Source: JBKHHU01 sp046539045
GTDB taxonomy: Bacteria; Planctomycetota; Phycisphaerae; SM23-33
Length of the DNA: 7,644 nt
Assembly: GCA_046539045.1 (NCBI GenBank)
Contig: JBKHHU010000168.1
Coordinates: forward strand, 1 to 7,644
Reading direction: 5' to 3'
Position 1 is the first letter of the stretch, and each line of letters begins with the position of its first letter. The notes under the pieces were generated by a model. The model saw nothing but the letters and a program-made list of their open reading frames with translations. It searched no databases and was not told the origin of the DNA. A program made the position numbers and the translations under genes. Shown here piece after piece: positions 1 through 5,885 of this stretch.

Positions 1-467
1 TTACGATTCTCGTGTTCATGCTCTCCATGTTCGGCCTGGGTGCGATCCTCGTCCTGCCGCTTGTGGTTGATCCCGAGTTTCGCCTCGTACAGGCGGTAGA
101 CATCCGCCGGCGAGAGCCCGAGGATCTGGCAGATGCTGACCCAGAAGAACAGCATGTCGGTCGCTTCGACACGGGCGTTCTGCAGATTCTGCAGCTGGTA
201 TTGCCTGCCCTCACGCGCTTCCTTGTACCAGTGCTTCCAACTGAGACATTCGGTCAACTCGTGGCACTCGCTGCTGAGCGCGTCGATATAGTTCTTCAGC
301 GCCTTGCCTGCGTTAAGTCGTTCTGTCTCAGCGTCTTCCAGGCGTTCCTCCCGCTCGGCCTGCTGCAGCAGCTGGCCCAGACGGTTGGTGTCGAACCCTG
401 ATCTGGCGTTCAGCTCTGCCTGCAGCGGCCAGATGTCTTCCAACGAGCGGATGTCTGCCTCAGCCAT
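1..467 (-). CDS. All-alpha dimeric dUTPase / MazG-like NTP pyrophosphohydrolase (3' end cut by window edge)
   Basis: No stop codon occurs in this frame before the window ends, so 155 N-terminal residues are seen and the C-terminus is missing. The start ATG (467-465) has a good ribosome site, GGAG five bases upstream. The protein is almost all helix and carries the two acidic metal-binding motifs of the all-alpha NTP-pyrophosphohydrolase fold: E67xxE70 (SECHE) followed by W77-K-H-W80, and E101xxD104 (EATD). A G-I-N-H-K-R-Q segment (132-138) matches the C-terminal N-H-x-R-Q signature of dimeric dUTPases. Members hydrolyse dUTP (and dUDP) to dUMP and pyrophosphate with Mg2+ in the cytoplasm, limiting uracil in DNA. 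The visible tail is acidic and His-rich (HGEHEHENR). It is transcribed divergently from the gene at 736. Family placement is firm; exact substrate is inferred, and another MazG-like NTP substrate is possible. Confidence 0.82.
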   Translation of the reverse strand, partial: MAEADIRSLEDIWPLQAELNARSGFDTNRLGQLLQQAEREERLEDAETERLNAGKALKNYIDALSSECHELTECLSWKHWYKEAREGRQYQLQNLQNARVEATDMLFFWVSICQILGLSPADVYRLYEAKLGINHKRQDEDRTQAEHGEHEHENR

Positions 468-507
468 ATTTTCTCCTTCGGGATGGACCTGCGTATCGGC
501 GGAGCCT

Positions 508-536
508 ATTCTATCTTCGCAGGTCGGCGGCCACAA
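508..536 (-). promoter_or_regulatory. Predicted sigma70-type promoter of the dUTPase-like gene
   Basis: On the minus strand a -35 box TTGTGG (536-531) and a -10 box TAGAAT (513-508, 5/6 to TATAAT) are separated by exactly 17 bases. A start near 501 would give a leader of about 34 nt containing the GGAG ribosome site before the ATG at 467. The -35 box is weak (3/6). Seen by eye only. Confidence 0.5.
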
Positions 537-614
537 CAGCACACTACACTCGACCGGCTCGACGCAATTCGACTGAACCCCGCAACCGTTTTGCGCGTAT
601 ACCTCATAGAAGGT

Positions 615-667
615 CCGCGCGATGCATGTACAAGGGCTTTCCCTGTAGGCGCGGGCGGAATCTTCCG
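615..667 (+). other. Structured intergenic element (two consecutive hairpins)
   Basis: CCGCGC (615-620) can pair with GCGCGG (649-654). Inside, TACAAGGG (629-636) pairs with CCCTGTA (641-647) around a CTTT loop with one bulged A. An asymmetric internal loop separates the two helices. A second small hairpin follows, CGGAA/TTCCG (656-660 with 663-667). No T-tract follows, so a simple terminator is unlikely. It lies 70-120 bases before the TTG start at 736 and could be part of that gene's leader. Function unknown. Confidence 0.35.
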
Positions 668-735
668 ATGTATCATCAGAGACGACGGTCCGGATTGGTT
701 TCTACGAATGTGTACACGATAGACGGAGAAATGCC

Positions 736-1584
736 TTGCTAGCAGCTCTTTCCGATTGGTTACGGTTCTGGCACGTCCCGGTCATTCTGATCTACGCAGC
801 CGCGTGGATTCTCCTTGGCGGGTATGTTCTGGCAAAGTCCATGAACGCGCACGAGCAAAGGCGACGACCCCGCACCGGCAAGGGGATGCTGGTAGCCTTC
901 CTGTCGCTGTTGGCAGGGCTCGTCGGCGCGGGCATGTTCTTCCTCCTGGTCCGCTCCATCGGCAACGCGACGGACACCTCCGTCCTGATTCCGTCGGTCA
1001 TCGCCGCGGTCGGTGGGCTGTTCCTCTTCTCTTTGCTGGTGGTCTACGGCATGTACGACCTGTCGCTCTTCCGCTCGTTGCGTGCATCCATGCTGTACAT
1101 CGTGGCCGTCCTTGCGCTGACAGCCGTGGTGGGCGTGGGCGCGGGCATTCCAACTTATTCCGGCTTCCAGCAGGACCTTGGCAGACAGCGCTGCCGCGGA
1201 ATGATGACCGAACTGCGAAATGTTCTTCTGGCATATCAAGAGTCGCAACTGCCTGTCACGCCGGTAGATAGCTTAGAGACGCTTCAGACGAGACTGGAGC
1301 TGGAAGAGGAGCGGCTGCGGTGTCCCCGGGCGGAAGGACCGCAGGCGGTCTACTTCTACCATCCGAACCTGATCAACATGGGCGAAGATGTCGCTCCCGG
1401 CGACGAGAGGCGGCTTATCGCCTCCGATCGCACTCCTGCCAACCACGGCGGGGCAGGGCGAACCGTGGTCCTGGGCAACGGCGACGTGCGATGGTACGAT
1501 GAGCAGCAGTTCCAGCAGCTGCTGCAGGAGCCACAGAATCAGGATTTCGCCGAGGCGCTTCGGCAGGACACCGGCGGACAGTGA
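736..1584 (+). CDS. Four-helix membrane protein with pseudopilin-like C-terminal module (H-X9-DG-like)
   Basis: 282 residues from a TTG start, chosen because GGAG (725-728) sits seven bases upstream and the next in-frame Met (residue 36) would delete the first helix. The ATG at 731 is in another frame and stops after three codons. Hydrophobic helices lie at about 12-34, 51-72, 83-106 and 117-139. After helix 4 the protein reads like the body of planctomycetal type II pseudopilin-like proteins. C153 opens a CRGMMTELRNVLLAYQES helix, C196-P begins a 'CP' segment, and the end (TPANHGGAGRTVVLGNGDVRW, about 233-253) resembles the prepilin-associated H-X9-DG motif, here H237 with N248-G249 in place of D-G and one extra residue. 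No prepilin peptidase site (GFTLIE type) is present. Function not recognised. The chimera reading is inference from motif resemblance. Confidence 0.75.
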   Translation: MLAALSDWLRFWHVPVILIYAAAWILLGGYVLAKSMNAHEQRRRPRTGKGMLVAFLSLLAGLVGAGMFFLLVRSIGNATDTSVLIPSVIAAVGGLFLFSLLVVYGMYDLSLFRSLRASMLYIVAVLALTAVVGVGAGIPTYSGFQQDLGRQRCRGMMTELRNVLLAYQESQLPVTPVDSLETLQTRLELEEERLRCPRAEGPQAVYFYHPNLINMGEDVAPGDERRLIASDRTPANHGGAGRTVVLGNGDVRWYDEQQFQQLLQEPQNQDFAEALRQDTGGQ

Positions 1585-1704
1585 CGCCTCCTGATGTCGC
1601 AACCTATGTTATGAGTGACACTTGCGCGGTTGCAGTATCGCTTTGCAGGCGTTCACAGCCGATGGCATCCCTCCTGACCGATTTCCTCTCCTGACGGGCC
1701 GAGA

Positions 1705-3585
1705 ATGTGCGGATTCGCCGGAGAATACCGATTCGGGCAAGACCGGGCCGATCTCCAGGCCGTCCGCGGGATGGCTCAGCGCCTTACGCATCGAGGCCCG
1801 GATGAATCCGGCGAATACGTCTGCCCCACCGGCCGGTGCGCGATCGGCTTCCGCCGCTTGGCGGTGATCGACCCGGATTCCTCCCATCAACCGCTGTCCC
1901 TGGCCGACGACTCGTGCACAATTGCCTATAACGGCGAGCTTTACAACTATCAGCAGCTGCGCCCTGTTCTGGAGCAGCGGCATCTGACATTGCGGACGCA
2001 TGGAGATACCGAGGTGCTGCTGGGGATGTACCAGGCCGAGGGCATCGACTTTCTCAAGCACCTGAGGGGCATGTTCGCCTTTGCCATCCACGACCGCTCC
2101 GACGGTAGCCTTCTCCTCTGTCGGGACCGGCTCGGCCAGAAACCTCTGTGGTATGCCTCCATTCCCGGTGGGATTGTATTCGCCTCCGAAGCCAAGGCCC
2201 TTCTCGACCATCCACAGGTGCCCGGACACCTGAACCGCACCGCCCTAACCTACTACAGCGTCCTTGGTTACATTCCGTCGTTCCTGACCGCGTGGGAGGG
2301 GATCCACAAGCTTCCGCCGGGGCATTATCTGCGGGTGTTATCGGACGTTCCGCCCCCGGTCCGCTATTGGGCCCCACCGGTAGAGCCACTCGACGTCCCG
2401 TCCGACCCGGTCGATGCGGTCCGCGAGGGGCTACGGGAGGCCGTCCGCATGCGGATGATCTCCGATGTGCCGCTAGGGGTACTCTTGAGCGGTGGGGTCG
2501 ACTCCGCTGTTATCGCCGCTCTCATGGCTGAGCGGACCGGGCAGGCCGGAGGCGTGCGAAGCTTCACCGCCGGCTTCCAAGACAACCGCCTCTATGATGA
2601 ACGCCCTGCCGCACAGGCCCTGGCCGACCATCTGGGGCTCAAACATACAGCTATCACCGTACAATGCGACCCGGAGTCACTTCTCGATGACATTGTGGGC
2701 ATGGCCGATGAACCATTTGCCGATTCTTCCCTCCTGCCGACGCACCTGATCTGCCGGGCGGCACGAGAGCACGTGACCGTAGCACTGGGCGGAGACGGCG
2801 GGGACGAGGTCTTTGGGGGGTATGATCGCTACCGGGCCATGTGGCTTGCGGACACGATGACGCCGGTTCAGTACCTGGCGACTCGCGTCGGGGCCGCCCT
2901 GCTCCGGCCGGTCGCACCCCATTCCGAGCGGAGCCGCTTGCGACGCTTCCTCCGGTTCGCGGAGATTCTGGCCTACCCGCCGGCAGTGCAGTATCTGCGA
3001 CTTCGGGCACTTTTCCAGCCCGAGGACCTGCCGCGGCTGTTCACGGAGGATTTTCTGGGCAGGCTGGACGCACAAGCGCCGCAACGATGGTTTGGAGACC
3101 TGTACGAGACGGGCGATTTCGAGGATGAGGTGGCGTTTGCCCAGCGGCATGATCTGGAGACGTATCTTCCGGACGATCTTCTCGTGAAGGCGGACACCGG
3201 CTCGATGGCCTGTTCACTGGAGTTACGGGCTCCGATGCTCGATCATCCGCTGGTGGAGCTGGGATTGAGCCTTCCGAGGGAGTGGAAGCTAGACAGACGC
3301 GGCGGGAAGCGGATCCTGGAGGCGGCATTCGGCGATATGCTCCCGCCGGAGGTCTTCCGCCGCCCGAAACGGGGCTTTGGCGTGCCGTTGGCCGACTGGT
3401 TGCGGGGACCGCTGGCAAACCAGATGGAGCAGACGCTTCTGCGCAGCGGGTTTCTGGATCGCGGCATCATCCGGCCGGAAGCGGTTGTCGGACTCATGAA
3501 CGACCATCTCAATGGCCGGGATGACCATCAGCACCGCCTGTGGGCGCTCATGGTGCTGGCAAAGTGGCTCGAGACGCAGCGTTAG
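1705..3585 (+). CDS. asnB: Asparagine synthetase, glutamine-hydrolysing (AsnB family)
   Basis: 626 residues, a normal length for the family. The enzyme makes asparagine from aspartate, ATP and glutamine in the cytoplasm, releasing AMP, PPi and glutamate. The start is fixed by MCG: Cys2 becomes the N-terminal nucleophile of the Ntn glutaminase domain (about 1-190) after Met removal. Glutaminase residues seen are R50/R51, N76-G-E78 (YNGELYNY) and G100-D101. R-D-R-x-G-Q-K-P-L follows. The synthetase domain carries the PP-loop SGGVDS (262-267), GGDGGDEVFGGYDRY (362-376) and the late LELRAPMLDHPLVE and KRGFGVPLADWL segments. All key residues are present, so it should be active. The ribosome site is poor (only GAGA before the ATG). 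Some related amidotransferases act on cell-surface polymers rather than free aspartate, but no polysaccharide genes are adjacent. It is separated from parB by 285 bases. Confidence 0.93.
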   Translation: MCGFAGEYRFGQDRADLQAVRGMAQRLTHRGPDESGEYVCPTGRCAIGFRRLAVIDPDSSHQPLSLADDSCTIAYNGELYNYQQLRPVLEQRHLTLRTHGDTEVLLGMYQAEGIDFLKHLRGMFAFAIHDRSDGSLLLCRDRLGQKPLWYASIPGGIVFASEAKALLDHPQVPGHLNRTALTYYSVLGYIPSFLTAWEGIHKLPPGHYLRVLSDVPPPVRYWAPPVEPLDVPSDPVDAVREGLREAVRMRMISDVPLGVLLSGGVDSAVIAALMAERTGQAGGVRSFTAGFQDNRLYDERPAAQALADHLGLKHTAITVQCDPESLLDDIVGMADEPFADSSLLPTHLICRAAREHVTVALGGDGGDEVFGGYDRYRAMWLADTMTPVQYLATRVGAALLRPVAPHSERSRLRRFLRFAEILAYPPAVQYLRLRALFQPEDLPRLFTEDFLGRLDAQAPQRWFGDLYETGDFEDEVAFAQRHDLETYLPDDLLVKADTGSMACSLELRAPMLDHPLVELGLSLPREWKLDRRGGKRILEAAFGDMLPPEVFRRPKRGFGVPLADWLRGPLANQMEQTLLRSGFLDRGIIRPEAVVGLMNDHLNGRDDHQHRLWALMVLAKWLETQR

Positions 3586-3596
3586 CCCCTCAAATG

Positions 3597-3617
3597 CCGC
3601 CGGTATCGAATCGGCGG
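3597..3617 (+). terminator. Possible hairpin terminator after asnB
   Basis: CCGCCG (3597-3602) and CGGCGG (3612-3617) form a six-pair GC stem with a 9-nt loop, starting 11 bases past the asnB stop codon. No U-run follows, so intrinsic termination is uncertain. Confidence 0.3.
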
Positions 3618-3638
3618 GTATTGGAAGTCCATTACTCC

Positions 3639-3654
3639 TGTTCCACGTGGAACA
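3639..3654. promoter_or_regulatory. parS: parS site 1
   Basis: TGTTCCACGTGGAACA, a perfect 16-bp palindrome. It matches the general ParB-binding consensus TGTTnCACGTGnAACA, with C/G at the variable positions instead of the T/A of the Bacillus site. It is 54 bases past the asnB stop and 217 bases before parB. Its right flank, aTCTCTC, is nearly the same as that of site 2. Confidence 0.87.
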
Positions 3655-3804
3655 ATCTCTCTCGCAAGGCATTGAGGGGGCGATTGGAGAGTCGGGGGCT
3701 CCACTTTCCTCAGCGGATTCCGTACACTTGCCGCCTTTTCCCGCGGCGGCTGCCCGCTTCGGTCGTCGTTTTCGCTTGCCTTTGGCGCGTGGGCGCGGTA
3801 CACG

Positions 3805-3820
3805 TGTTCCACGTGGAACA
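3805..3820. promoter_or_regulatory. parS: parS site 2
   Basis: Identical to site 1, 51 bases before the parB ATG. A further CACGTG core directly abuts it at 3801-3806, offset by 9 bp from the core of this site (3810-3815). The 16-mer around that extra core keeps only about half of the parS arms. A pair of sites beside parB fits the known role of parS as the loading site from which CTP-bound ParB clamps slide onto DNA. Confidence 0.88.
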
Positions 3821-3870
3821 TCTCTCCCGTACGGATACGACGATGCACAAAACGGACAAGGAGGCCCGTC

Positions 3871-4845
3871 ATGGCCAAGAAACAAGCCCGCTCTCCCCAG
3901 AAAAAACGTCTCGGACGCGGTCTGTCGAGCCTCATCGGCACTCCGGAAGCCCAGCCGGCCGCAAAGCAGTCATTGGCTACGTCCGATAAACCCGCAGACT
4001 CCGCTGCCAAACCCCCTGCTCAAGCCAGCGGCGAACCGACCCACCTGCCCGTGCACGACATTACCGCCAATCCCTACCAGCCCCGGCGGGAATTCGACGA
4101 TGAACAGCTTCGCGAGCTGGCTGACAGCATCGCCCAGCAGGGGATCATCCAGCCGCTCGTGGTCACCCCCGCCAACGGCCACAAGACCAAAAAGCCCTAC
4201 GTGCTCATTGCAGGCGAGCGGCGGCTTCGGGCAGCCAAGAGGGCGGGTCTGAAAGAGGTGCCCTGCGTGGTCCGTCAGGCCGATCGACGGCAGATGGTCG
4301 AATGGGCCCTGGTGGAGAATATCCAGCGGACCGACCTGAACGCGATCGAACGCGCCCACGCCTACCGTGAATACATCGACCGGTTCGAATTGACGCAAGC
4401 CGAGGCGGCCCAGCGACTTGGACAGCCGCGGGCGACCGTCGCCAACTATCTGCGCATGCTGGACTTAGCTGAAGATGTTCAGTCGATGCTGATCGAGGGA
4501 AAGCTTTCCTTCGGCCATGCGAAGGTCCTGGCTGCCGTAACCGACCCGGCCCAGCAGGTCGCTTTGGCACACAAGATCCTCAAGACCCGCATGACCGTTC
4601 GCCAACTTGAGAAGGCCGTCGACGCGATGAAGCGGGGCGCGGACGTCGAGGCCGGCACCACGGCCGTCCGCACAAAGCCGACCTACATCCTCGACTTGGA
4701 AGAGCAACTCACCCAGACCATCGGGACAAAGGTGAACATCAAACCCGGAAGGGCCAAACATACCGGCAGGTTGATGATAGACTATTACAGTCTGGATGAT
4801 TTCGACCGGATCGCCTCGCTTCTGGGCTTGCGGCTGGAAGACTGA
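3871..4845 (+). CDS. parB: Chromosome-partitioning protein ParB (CTP-dependent DNA clamp)
   Basis: 324 residues. The basic N-terminus has KKRLGRGLSSLIG (11-23), the usual ParB leader with the ParA-stimulating type of sequence, followed by a low-complexity linker (about 24-56). The ParB/CTPase domain shows NPYQPRR (67-73), GERRLRA (115-121) and ENIQR (149-153), the CTP-binding motifs. A helix-turn-helix at about 174-194 (LTQAEAAQRLGQPRATVANY) and the following GKLSFGHAKVL recognise parS. A C-terminal dimerisation domain occupies about 272-324. The start is supported by AAGGAGG at six bases' spacing. All key motifs are intact. Two parS sites lie directly upstream. ParA, its usual upstream partner, is not here; asnB occupies that position, so the partner ATPase must be elsewhere or absent. 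The protein segregates or organises the replication-origin region. Confidence 0.95.
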   Translation: MAKKQARSPQKKRLGRGLSSLIGTPEAQPAAKQSLATSDKPADSAAKPPAQASGEPTHLPVHDITANPYQPRREFDDEQLRELADSIAQQGIIQPLVVTPANGHKTKKPYVLIAGERRLRAAKRAGLKEVPCVVRQADRRQMVEWALVENIQRTDLNAIERAHAYREYIDRFELTQAEAAQRLGQPRATVANYLRMLDLAEDVQSMLIEGKLSFGHAKVLAAVTDPAQQVALAHKILKTRMTVRQLEKAVDAMKRGADVEAGTTAVRTKPTYILDLEEQLTQTIGTKVNIKPGRAKHTGRLMIDYYSLDDFDRIASLLGLRLED

Positions 4846-4866
4846 AAGCGGCCTGGCCTACATCCA

Positions 4867-4886
4867 TATATCCTGTTATATCCTTA
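4867..4886 (+). repeat. Tandem 10-bp direct repeat (TATATCCT)
   Basis: TATATCCTGT (4867-4876) is followed at once by TATATCCTTA (4877-4886), in the AT-rich 51-base gap between parB and the phosphatase relic. It ends 10 bases before that ATG. It could hold a -10 element or an operator, but no matching -35 box is visible. Confidence 0.4.
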
Positions 4887-4896
4887 GGGTCGTTAC

Positions 4897-5353
4897 ATGA
4901 AGCGGGTATGGATAGCGTTTGTGGTGTTGGTCGTACTGTCGCTCGGAACGTTTCAATGGGCGGTCTGGCCGTGGCCTTGGGAGGACGTGGTGACGGTGAC
5001 CCTGGAGGGGGCGGAACCCACGGACGCCGATCGCCTGCTCTGGGCCCGGCCCATCGAGAAGGAGGGCGTTCCCAACCTTCATAAGGTCACCCCGCACATC
5101 TATCGGGGAGGCCAGCGGACACCCGAGGGATTGAGGCGGCTGGACGAAATGGGCATGGAGACCGTCATCAATCTCCGGAGTCTGCACAGCGACCGCGACG
5201 AGATGCAGCGCACGGACATGCTGGACGAAACAGCAGGCCATCGGCCAGATGACCCGCGGGGATTACGGCTTCCATGAGCAATGGCAGTACATGGTGAAGG
5301 TCATCCGCGACCTCGACGTGGAGAATATCTGCGAGGAACCGGGCCTCCGGTTG
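4897..5353 (+). pseudogene. Membrane-anchored dual-specificity/tyrosine phosphatase, broken by internal deletion
   Basis: The 5' part (from ATG 4897, weak AGGG ribosome site) has an N-terminal membrane anchor (about residues 4-25). The phosphatase N-terminal pattern follows, with PIEKEGVPNLHKVTPHIYRG, then GQRTPEGLRRLDEMGMETVI and NLRSLHSDRDE. After about position 5220 this frame turns to nonsense and stops at 5277. The +1 frame from about 5222 resumes family-like sequence: WTKQQAIGQMTRGDYGFHEQ and then WQYMVKVIRDLDVENICEE. Intact relatives, as I recall them, have about 60 residues between these halves, including the catalytic HCxxGxxRT loop. That loop is absent in every frame here. Thus roughly 180-200 bp, not a multiple of three, appears to be lost. 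The 3' end then reads into the 9-bp repeat without its own stop (next stop 5468-5470). An assembly error is an alternative. The product cannot be an active Cys-phosphatase. Confidence 0.78.
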
Positions 5354-5357
5354 AGCC

Positions 5358-5580
5358 ACCACGGAGGGCACGGAGAACACAGAGGTTGGTGCGCATATGC
5401 TTGTATGGAGAATGGGTTACACCAGTGCCGAAGGCCACGAAGAACAGGCATCGCTTCCGCTTGCGCTTGACGGCACCCGTCGCTTGGCAACTGACAAGCA
5501 CCCTCACCCTTAGAGGCCTTTGTCGTCTTCGAGCCCTTCGCGACCCGATGGACCTCGGTGTCTTCCGTGCACTCCGTGGT
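5358..5580. repeat. MITE-like element with inverted 9-bp-unit arms (CACGGAG type)
   Basis: The left arm has three 9-bp units on the plus strand: ACCACGGAG, GGCACGGAG, AACACAGAG (5358-5384). The right arm has three on the minus strand: ACCACGGAG, TGCACGGAA, GACACCGAG (5580-5554). The arms match at 23 of 27 positions. An inner, weaker inverted pair of CGAAGG..CGAAGA type lies at about 5429-5445 (+) and 5526-5542 (-). No coding region for a transposase is present, and the open frames across it are artefacts. From memory, such CACGGAG/CACGAAG inverted repeats are interspersed in many planctomycete and other genomes. Its left end abuts the phosphatase relic and its right end lies 17 bases past the stop of the small membrane protein. 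Confidence 0.7.
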
Positions 5581-5582
5581 TT

Positions 5583-5596
5583 CCACCAGGCGGTGG
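5583..5596 (-). terminator. Small hairpin directly after the three-gene minus-strand operon
   Basis: CCACC (5596-5592) and GGTGG (5587-5583) with a four-base loop form a 5-bp stem, one base after the stop codon of the small membrane protein. There is no U-tract. The adjoining 9-bp repeat arm may also fold with its partner. A weak call. Confidence 0.25.
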
Positions 5597-5597
5597 T

Positions 5598-5885
5598 TCA
5601 GCCTTCTTCCGGGGCAGCGTTTTTCGCTTCCACCGGTTCGCGGGTCCATTTCCACCAGCCGCGAATGTGCAGGGCGATGAAGATGACATTGGCGGCCACG
5701 TTCGCGACGCTCTCGACCATGATGCCAAACGTCAGCCAGCACAGGCTCGCCCCGATGCCGAACACGAACCCCCACTTGCTCTTCCTGCCCAGCATGTAGA
5801 TCGACACGAACGTGAGGATCAGCGCCGTCCAGTCCACGCCGTAGTACCCGAACAGATTCTCCGGATCGCCGAGGAATTTAAACAT
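5598..5885 (-). CDS. Small three-helix membrane protein (SemiSWEET/PnuC-like in appearance)
   Basis: 95 residues with three hydrophobic helices at about 17-33, 37-56 and 58-75, then a charged tail (TREPVEAKNAAPEEG). The pattern, with a W-L-x-x-G-I in helix 2 (CWLTFGIM), an A-N-V-x-F in helix 3 and the closing RGWWKW, recalls half-transporters of the SemiSWEET/PnuC (MtN3) group, which are about 85-100 residues and work as dimers. The PQ motif of SemiSWEETs is not evident, so transport is only a guess. Its ATG (5885-5883) overlaps the stop of the dGTPase-like gene in ATGTTTAA (8-nt overlap), and no proper ribosome site is seen. Translation is probably coupled to the upstream gene. It is the last gene of the operon. 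Confidence 0.75.
   Translation of the reverse strand: MFKFLGDPENLFGYYGVDWTALILTFVSIYMLGRKSKWGFVFGIGASLCWLTFGIMVESVANVAANVIFIALHIRGWWKWTREPVEAKNAAPEEG

Larger units (their letters stand above)
3586..3870 (+). promoter_or_regulatory. parS-bearing intergenic region upstream of parB
   Basis: These 285 non-coding bases hold two parS palindromes (3639-3654 and 3805-3820, 166 bp centre to centre). A GC hairpin lies midway: GCCGCC 3730-3735 with GGCGGC 3745-3750. A perfect AAGGAGG ribosome site for parB is at 3858-3864, six bases before the ATG. A weak promoter guess, TTGCCT (3776) - 17 bp - TACACG (3799), would place the second parS over the transcription start and allow ParB autorepression. The boxes are too poor to call. 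Confidence 0.7.

Noticed and set aside
12..401. Plus-strand 129-codon open frame
   Set aside because: It lies antisense to the dUTPase-like gene, which has catalytic motifs, a ribosome site and a promoter.
1609..2229. Minus-strand 206-codon open frame over the start of asnB
   Set aside because: Antisense shadow of asnB, with no recognisable domain.
2770..2775. CACGTG inside asnB (and another at 6835-6840 inside dgt) as further parS sites
   Set aside because: The flanking bases do not match the TGTTn/nAACA arms; these are chance hexamers in coding sequence.
3776..3804. Possible parB promoter TTGCCT-17-TACACG
   Set aside because: The boxes match the consensus poorly (4/6 and 3/6) in GC-rich DNA, so it is not called as a feature.
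5358..5580. CRISPR array
   Set aside because: The units are 9 bp, contiguous and inverted between arms, without spacers.
5263..5799. Open frames on both strands through the repeat element (for example minus-strand ETTECTEDTEV-type peptide)
   Set aside because: These arise from the 9-bp repeat units, whose length keeps frames open. They show no protein family features.
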